From contig CAJUOO010000041.1 of NCBI GenBank assembly GCA_910588535.1, positions 1 to 29,272 on the forward strand: a stretch of 29,272 nt of DNA, in the 5' to 3' direction. Both the position numbers and the translations under genes were made by a program. Shown here in pieces: positions 24,725-29,272 of this stretch; the stretch's first letter is position 1, and every line of letters begins with the position of its first letter. Origin of the DNA: an uncultured Lachnospiraceae bacterium (GTDB taxonomy: Bacteria; Bacillota; Clostridia; Lachnospirales; Lachnospiraceae). The notes below the pieces were generated by a model. That model did no database searches, had not been told where the DNA came from, and saw nothing but the letters and a program-made list of their open reading frames with translations.

Positions 24725-24740
24725 CCCTTTTCCATAAAAT

Positions 24741-24760
24741 ATCTGGCACCAGATTTTCTT
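24741..24760 (+). terminator. Small terminator of the EamA gene
   Basis: ATCTG (24741-24745) pairs with CAGAT (24750-24754), followed by TTTCTT. The stem is short but well placed, 17 bases after the stop. Confidence 0.5.
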
Positions 24761-25072
24761 AGCTTTATCAATTATATGATTGAAAAAGAATGAGAGTCTG
24801 TTCACGCATCCTCACATATGTCTTAACAATGTATTATTTGCGCCGACTGTATGAAAATCTCTTATCATCGTGCATCCTGATACATATCAATGATACTATC
24901 AGGATTTAAATATTTCCAAAGATGCCGAGAGAAGACATGGAAGGAGAGAAAACATTTGTATAAGACTATACCATCGAGTAGGGGAGGATTTATTTTCTCC
25001 CACTCACTGCGCGGGGCACGTGCAGTTTTCTCTGCTCATATCCCTACGTGCCCCTGCGCATAAAAAATACAA
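24761..25072. other. Gene-free stretch with a GC-rich hairpin at 25009-25059
   Basis: No convincing frame was found. GCGCGGGGCACGT (25009-25021) pairs with ACGTGCCCCTGCGC (25046-25059), one bulged base, in otherwise AT-rich DNA. The minus strand has no T run after it, so it is not a normal terminator of the MATE gene, though it sits 13 bases from its stop. A smaller GGGAG/CTCCC hairpin lies at about 24982-25000. Confidence 0.5.
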
Positions 25073-26401
25073 TTATCTTGCCCCTCTCCAACATCCACTT
25101 CTATAATATCCATAGGACATCACAGCCCCTACACCCCATCCAAGAGGCCACGACAGCCAGATTCCAGTACTACCCAATGGCACCGAAAGAATAAATGCTA
25201 GAATCACTCTTAAAATCAAATCAGTAAAGGTACATATCATAAACTGCCGCATAGCCCCTGCTCCTCTTAGGACGCCGTCCGCGGTCAGCTTTAACGCAAT
25301 CACAAAATAAAAAGGTGACACAATCTTCAAAAAAACTCTTCCTGTATCAAGTGCCACAGTGCTTTGACTATCCATAAACAACTCAATCATAGCCTTTCCC
25401 AAAAAGAAAAACAACAGAAAGAACGGCACTGTCACCAGCCACGCAAGCTTAATTCCAGCACCAAAGCCCTCCTTCACTCTATCCTGTTTTCCAGCACCGA
25501 TATTTTGAGCCGTAAAACTGGACACTCCATTCGCCAATGTCGTCACACTCGTAAGCATAAAGGTATTCAGCTTAACTGCCGCAGAATAACCTGCAATCAC
25601 AGAAGAACCACATGAATTGACAAGACCTTGAATAAAAATATTTCCAATGGAAATAAAGCTTTGCTGAAAAATACTTGGTATGGCAATCCTGCTGATCACC
25701 GTCAGCATTTGAAAAGAAAAAAGCTTAGAGGTTTCTTGAGACTGAATGGATTGTATTCGGCTTTTTAAGGTAAGCAAAGATAACACACACGCAATTCCCT
25801 GCGCCAGAAAGGTCGCCCAAGCAACACCCGCCACTCCCCAGTGAAATACTGCAACAAACAGCAAATCCAATGCAATATTGCCAAGTGAGGAGCCTATCAG
25901 AAAATATAGAGGGGTCTTGGAATCCCCAAGAGAATTAAAGATACCTGTCGCAATATTATATAAAAACAGAAATAAAAAACCTGCTATGTAAATCTTAAGA
26001 TACAGATCACCCTCTGCAAAGATATTTTCTGGAGTGTGGATAAGTCTCATCAATAAAACACTTCCGCATAGCCCCAGAATGGTAAGAACAAGAGACAATA
26101 CTGTAGAAGAAATCATTGTGGTAGATACCGCCGTCTTCATTTTTGCATATTCCTTTGCGCCAAATAACTGTGAGATCACAACGGAACAACCAATATTGCT
26201 GCCCACCGCAATCGCCATAAAAATCATAGTGATCGGATAGGATGCTCCCACTGCCGCCAGTGCATTTTCTCCTGCAAATTTTCCTGCAATTACACTGTCA
26301 GCAATATTATAAAGCTGCTGGAAAATCACACTGACAAACATTGGAATTGAAAATTGCCACAATATCCTCTGCGGCTTTCCTTCTGTTAAATCTTTTATCA
26401 T
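25073..26401 (-). CDS. MATE-family multidrug/metabolite exporter
   Basis: A 442-residue membrane protein with about twelve helices and the usual MATE length. Family marks are FSIPMFVSVIFQQLYNIADS at the start with IAGKFAGENALAAVGASYPI, the mid-protein GIFNSLGDSKTPLYFLIGSS, and the second-half GVLRGAGAMRQFM. It exchanges H+ or Na+ for an organic cation or other compound. I chose the second ATG (26401) because the site AGAGG lies one base from the first (26407) and seven from the second. It is divergent from spoVAD. Confidence 0.92.
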   Translation of the reverse strand: MIKDLTEGKPQRILWQFSIPMFVSVIFQQLYNIADSVIAGKFAGENALAAVGASYPITMIFMAIAVGSNIGCSVVISQLFGAKEYAKMKTAVSTTMISSTVLSLVLTILGLCGSVLLMRLIHTPENIFAEGDLYLKIYIAGFLFLFLYNIATGIFNSLGDSKTPLYFLIGSSLGNIALDLLFVAVFHWGVAGVAWATFLAQGIACVLSLLTLKSRIQSIQSQETSKLFSFQMLTVISRIAIPSIFQQSFISIGNIFIQGLVNSCGSSVIAGYSAAVKLNTFMLTSVTTLANGVSSFTAQNIGAGKQDRVKEGFGAGIKLAWLVTVPFFLLFFFLGKAMIELFMDSQSTVALDTGRVFLKIVSPFYFVIALKLTADGVLRGAGAMRQFMICTFTDLILRVILAFILSVPLGSTGIWLSWPLGWGVGAVMSYGYYRSGCWRGAR

Positions 26402-26517
26402 AATCATCCTCTTTTCTATGGATTTTTCCAGATATAGTATCTATATTTTATCCATTCTCTGTTTTAGCACACTTAACTTTTTCTGTCAATACATAATCCA
26501 TTTTCCTGCTGGAAAGA

Positions 26518-26546
26518 CTATGAAAAGAAGCACCAATATCAGAATA
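26518..26546 (+). promoter_or_regulatory. Possible sigma-G promoter of spoVAD
   Basis: CTATG (26518-26522) and CAGAATA (26540-26546) are 17 bases apart. They differ by one base each from the forespore consensus boxes GHATR and CATWHTA. The gene is expressed under sigma-G in Bacillus, which is why I looked. Two mismatches keep confidence low. Confidence 0.4.
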
Positions 26547-26560
26547 ATATAGGAGGTTTT

Positions 26561-27565
26561 ATGATAGTAGGAAAACAGAGCATCCAATTTGACCAGTCTC
26601 CTTTTATATTAGAAGCTGCCAGTATCGCAGGGAAAAAAGAAGCGGACGGTCCTCTTGGGAAACAATTCGACCGAATTGAACCAGATCCCATGCTTGGCAA
26701 GGACACTTGGGAGGAGGCAGAAAGTGAGCTTCAACGGCTTGCTGCCTCTGAAGTACTCAAAAAAAGTGGACTGACCCCCACAGATATCCGCTATATCCTC
26801 GCGGGGGATCTATTAGAACAGATGACAGCTACTTCCTTTGGCCTAATGGATTTTTCCATACCCCTCTTTGGCCTTTATGGAGCTTGCTCCACCATGGGAG
26901 AATCCATAGGACTCGGCTCCATGCTTGTGGCAGGAGGCTTTGCAGAATCTGTAATGGCACTCGCCTCCAGCCATTTTGCCGGCGCAGAAAAGCAATTTCG
27001 TTTTCCTCTCGATTACGGCAACCAGCGCCCTCTTGCGGCAAGCTGGACGGTCACTGGCTGCGGAGCAGTTATTATCAGCACCAAAAAAGGCAGAGTGCGG
27101 GTCAAAGGAATGACAACAGGAAAAATAGTGGACTTCGGACTCAAAGATTCCATGAATATGGGCGCGTGCATGGCACCTGCCGCCTGCGATACCATCTATC
27201 AAAATTTTATGGACTTTAATTGTATGCCAGAAGAATACGATAAGATCATTACAGGCGATCTGGGATACATTGGCCACGATATTCTTCTTGATCTATTAAA
27301 GGATAAGGGTTTCGATATTAGCAGTCAGCATATGGACTGTGGTATTGAAATCTATGATCAAAAAACACAGGACACTCACAATGGCGGCAGCGGATGCGGA
27401 TGTGCGGCAGTCACACTCTGCAGCTATATAATCAGGCAGCTTGAAAAGGGCGCGTGGAAGAAGATTCTCTTTATTCCAACTGGTGCACTTCTGTCTAAAA
27501 CCAGCTTTAACGAGGGCAGAACGGTTCCCGGAATCGCCCATGCAGTGATATTAGAACACTGTTAA
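26561..27565 (+). CDS. spoVAD: Stage V sporulation protein AD
   Basis: A 334-residue protein of normal length. SpoVAD has a thiolase-like fold, binds dipicolinic acid and works in the SpoVA channel that moves it into the forespore. Marks are SIQFDQSPFILEAASIAGKK at the start, the DLLEQMTATSFGLMDFSIPL strand, GLYGACSTMGESIGLGSMLV (thiolase-like active-site region), NQRPLAASWTVTGCGA, and DTHNGGSGCGCAAVTLCSYI near the end. AGGAGG precedes the ATG. The next gene is spoVAEb; spoVAC, usually just upstream, is not here. Confidence 0.96.
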   Translation: MIVGKQSIQFDQSPFILEAASIAGKKEADGPLGKQFDRIEPDPMLGKDTWEEAESELQRLAASEVLKKSGLTPTDIRYILAGDLLEQMTATSFGLMDFSIPLFGLYGACSTMGESIGLGSMLVAGGFAESVMALASSHFAGAEKQFRFPLDYGNQRPLAASWTVTGCGAVIISTKKGRVRVKGMTTGKIVDFGLKDSMNMGACMAPAACDTIYQNFMDFNCMPEEYDKIITGDLGYIGHDILLDLLKDKGFDISSQHMDCGIEIYDQKTQDTHNGGSGCGCAAVTLCSYIIRQLEKGAWKKILFIPTGALLSKTSFNEGRTVPGIAHAVILEHC

Positions 27566-27660
27566 ATCAATCTGTAGTAATTCAAAGACGATTTGTGCTT
27601 GTGTGCCGCTTGGCACAAATACGTTCCATGTATAAAAGGTGGCACAGAAACGAGGAATTT

Positions 27661-28017
27661 ATGGATTATATCAAGGCATTTCTTATTGGAGGACTTATCT
27701 GCGCACTGGTGCAGATACTGATGGATAAGACAAAACTTATGCCGGGAAGAATTATGGTGCTGCTTGTCTGCACGGGATGTGTGCTGGGCGCAGTCGGTAT
27801 CTATGAGCCATTTTTAGAATTTGCCGGCTGTGGAGCAAGTGTTCCTCTGCTTGGCTTTGGCAACACTCTCTTTAAAGGAATCAAAAAAGCGATCGGAGAA
27901 GAAGGCTTTTTAGGTATCTTTTCCGGCGGCTTTACCGCAAGCGCAATCGGCATATCAGGAGCGCTGCTCTTTGGATATCTCGCCTCTCTTCTTTTTGACT
28001 CCAAGATGAAGGAATAA
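27661..28017 (+). CDS. spoVAE: Stage V sporulation protein AE (AEb)
   Basis: A 118-residue membrane protein with about four helices, matching the short SpoVAEb family. It has MDYIKAFLIGGLICALVQIL, TKLMPGRIMVLLVCTGCVLG, a central GYEPF-like IYEPFLEFAGCGASVPLLGF, and AIGEEGFLGIFSGGFTASAI. It should be part of the dipicolinic-acid channel in the forespore inner membrane. The ATG at 27661 follows GAGG; a longer frame from 27595 adds residues not typical of the family. A 95-base gap separates it from spoVAD. Confidence 0.93.
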   Translation: MDYIKAFLIGGLICALVQILMDKTKLMPGRIMVLLVCTGCVLGAVGIYEPFLEFAGCGASVPLLGFGNTLFKGIKKAIGEEGFLGIFSGGFTASAIGISGALLFGYLASLLFDSKMKE

Positions 28018-28056
28018 GATTTATACAAATCGACTTTAGATAACGTACTTTTGTAC

Positions 28057-28099
28057 AAAAATGGATACCCCATTCCCAGCGGACAAAGGTATCCATTTT
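28057..28099. terminator. Bidirectional terminator between spoVAE and the J-domain gene
   Basis: AAAATGGATACC (28057-28068) pairs perfectly with GGTATCCATTTT (28088-28099). The stem ends in A/T on both sides, with five T on the minus strand, and it lies between two convergent genes. Confidence 0.75.
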
Positions 28100-28117
28100 G
28101 ATCGTTCATAACTACTC

Positions 28118-28618
28118 TTACGAAGAATAGATCTGCTTTAATGCATTGTACTCTTTATTGATATGCTTAAGTGTATCTGTATCTCCATTGAGATTATCGG
28201 GGTGAAAGATCTTTGTCAGATCGCGATAGCGCTTCTTCAAGGCAAGCTCATTATCCACACCCTTGAAAAAAAGCTTTGGCGTCAATACTTGTGTCTGTTT
28301 TTGCAGCCTATTTTCCTGAAAGATCGCTTTTTCCCTCTCAAGCTTCTGCCTGTCACTCGCCAACTGTCTCAGCTCTCTGTTAAGCACCTCAACCTTCTTA
28401 TCAAAAAGATCCAGATCCCTCTTTAACCGCTCACTGGCTAATTCTTCCTCCGCCCTTTTTTTCTTAAGTTCTCTCAGCGCCTTTTTCTTTTCGCTCTCAA
28501 ATGCACGGCGCTCTTCCTCAAGCTCTTGCTTAGCCTGTGAAATTCGAACATTTTCCTTAAAAAACCACAACTTTATCTCTGAATAATCCTTCTCTTCTGC
28601 CTTATTCATATCAAACAT
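28118..28618 (-). CDS. Coiled-coil protein with C-terminal J domain
   Basis: A 166-residue soluble protein. About residues 20-105 form a highly charged coiled coil (ISQAKQELEEERRAFESEKK and following). The C-terminal ~55 residues are a J domain with the HPD loop: ELALKKRYRDLTKIFHPDNL, then LKHINKEYNALKQIY. It should stimulate an Hsp70 (DnaK) ATPase; the reversed order (coil first, J last) differs from DnaJ. GGAGG precedes the ATG at 28618; eight more codons upstream lack support. The gene is convergent with spoVAE. Confidence 0.82.
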   Translation of the reverse strand: MFDMNKAEEKDYSEIKLWFFKENVRISQAKQELEEERRAFESEKKKALRELKKKRAEEELASERLKRDLDLFDKKVEVLNRELRQLASDRQKLEREKAIFQENRLQKQTQVLTPKLFFKGVDNELALKKRYRDLTKIFHPDNLNGDTDTLKHINKEYNALKQIYSS

Positions 28619-28642
28619 ATGCTCTTTCCTCCATACCTGCAA

Positions 28643-29174
28643 AACAAGATCTTATTGCCGCCCACACTGCGCAGGCTTGTCTGTGAAGCTGCCCAAATGG
28701 GAAACGAATCACATATATTAAAGCATGTCTGTCTCAAACATACTCCTGTCCATTATATACGCCAGAAACACCTTTTTCAACCAAAATTTTCTGCCTTGGA
28801 AATTCTTTTGATGAAATTAAGATTTATTTTACATATCGTTTATAATCTATACAAAGAATGGTCACATTTTCGATTTAAACTAATAGCATATCAGATATAC
28901 AACAATATGTTCAATATATTCTGAATCTAAGAGCCGATGCTTGGAACTACGTCTTGTATCGACTCTCAACCTAAGAAAATCAGGTAGGTAATAAATAACC
29001 TGTTTATATAGATAATATCCTTCCTCTTGGAGCTGTCTTTTATAGGCAGCTCTTTTCCAATACACAGACACGTGAGACTATATGCTGTTAAGACAGCACA
29101 CGAATCGCGAGACACATTAGGAAAATAATCTTCCCTGAGCAATTATGGATGATACGTCTCCACCCTTCAAAAAT
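28643..29174. other. Gene-free AT-rich stretch with two hairpins
   Basis: No frame on either strand looks like protein. An imperfect palindrome, GAGCCGATGC/GTATCGACTC, lies at about 28931-28967. GAGCTG and CAGCTC (29030-29052) form a small hairpin followed by TTTT, a possible plus-strand terminator with no gene before it. It may mark a lost gene. Confidence 0.45.
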
Positions 29175-29272
29175 TATAACTTCTTGTAGGATAAGTGTTT
29201 TTTCATTATTTTCGGGAAAGGTCCGTCCGGCGAACTGCCTGTGGTCCTCCGTCACCCCGCTCCCGCTTAGTG
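29175..29272 (+). repeat. Large hairpin repeat, copy 3, cut by window edge
   Basis: The flank tataacttcttgtaggat and the next 30 bases match copy 1 closely. The left arm ccggcgaactgcctgtggtc is identical to the left arm of copy 2, and the core cgtcaccccgctcccgctta matches copy 1. The second arm lies beyond the window. Its presence shows the element is dispersed. Confidence 0.85.

Noticed and set aside
28880..29071. 63-residue minus-strand frame starting with MSVYWKRAAY
   Set aside because: It begins with GTG, has no ribosome site and overlaps hairpins; no family likeness was seen.

Overview
The window looks like chromosomal DNA of an endospore-forming Clostridium-type Firmicute, most likely a Lachnospiraceae relative. 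The signs are spoVAD and spoVAEb, a GGGtGRT/NifU-like gene pair, LytTR regulators, DUF3783, DUF1905 and DUF3021 proteins, strong AGGAGG ribosome sites and fairly AT-rich DNA. Species cannot be read from the sequence. No rRNA, tRNA, CRISPR array or intact transposase was found.

Layout. 1-210: 5' part of a decayed DUF6064-like gene. 416-925: GNAT acetyltransferase. 996-1519: two copies of a large hairpin repeat in opposite orientation; a third is cut by the right edge at 29175-29272. 1677-2530: DUF3783 gene and dtd. 2544-3482: secreted cell-wall amidase. 3741-7759: vitamin B12-type ABC importer (binding lipoprotein, permease, ATPase) behind a cobalamin riboswitch with two terminator hairpins. 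7971-13088: response regulator, soluble histidine kinase and two half ABC exporters in one direction. 13153-16013: DUF1905 protein, ankyrin-repeat protein, GNAT and RNA 2'-phosphotransferase.

16080-22345 is an accessory island rich in broken genes: a HAD phosphatase fragment, a DUF2975 remnant beside its XRE regulator, group II intron maturase and IS3-type transposase remnants, a truncated DUF1062 gene and a truncated 28-residue ORF. Intact genes in it are the LytTR-DUF3021-CPBP unit, a CD3324/Mor-like HTH gene and two adjacent methyltransferases. Two short leader ORFs (MRRYVMFA and MTTPVYFA) with matching downstream hairpins precede the HTH gene and the DUF1062 remnant; they look like duplicated translational-control leaders. 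The island's right side carries three phased 11-bp repeats.

22405-29272 returns to core genes: GGGtGRT protein and NifU-like scaffold, a one-domain EamA transporter, a MATE exporter, spoVAD-spoVAEb and a coiled-coil J-domain protein.

The items most worth following are the hairpin repeat family, which shows compensatory base changes, and the paired leader-peptide cassettes. All functional statements rest on reading the sequence and recalled family features; no database search was run.
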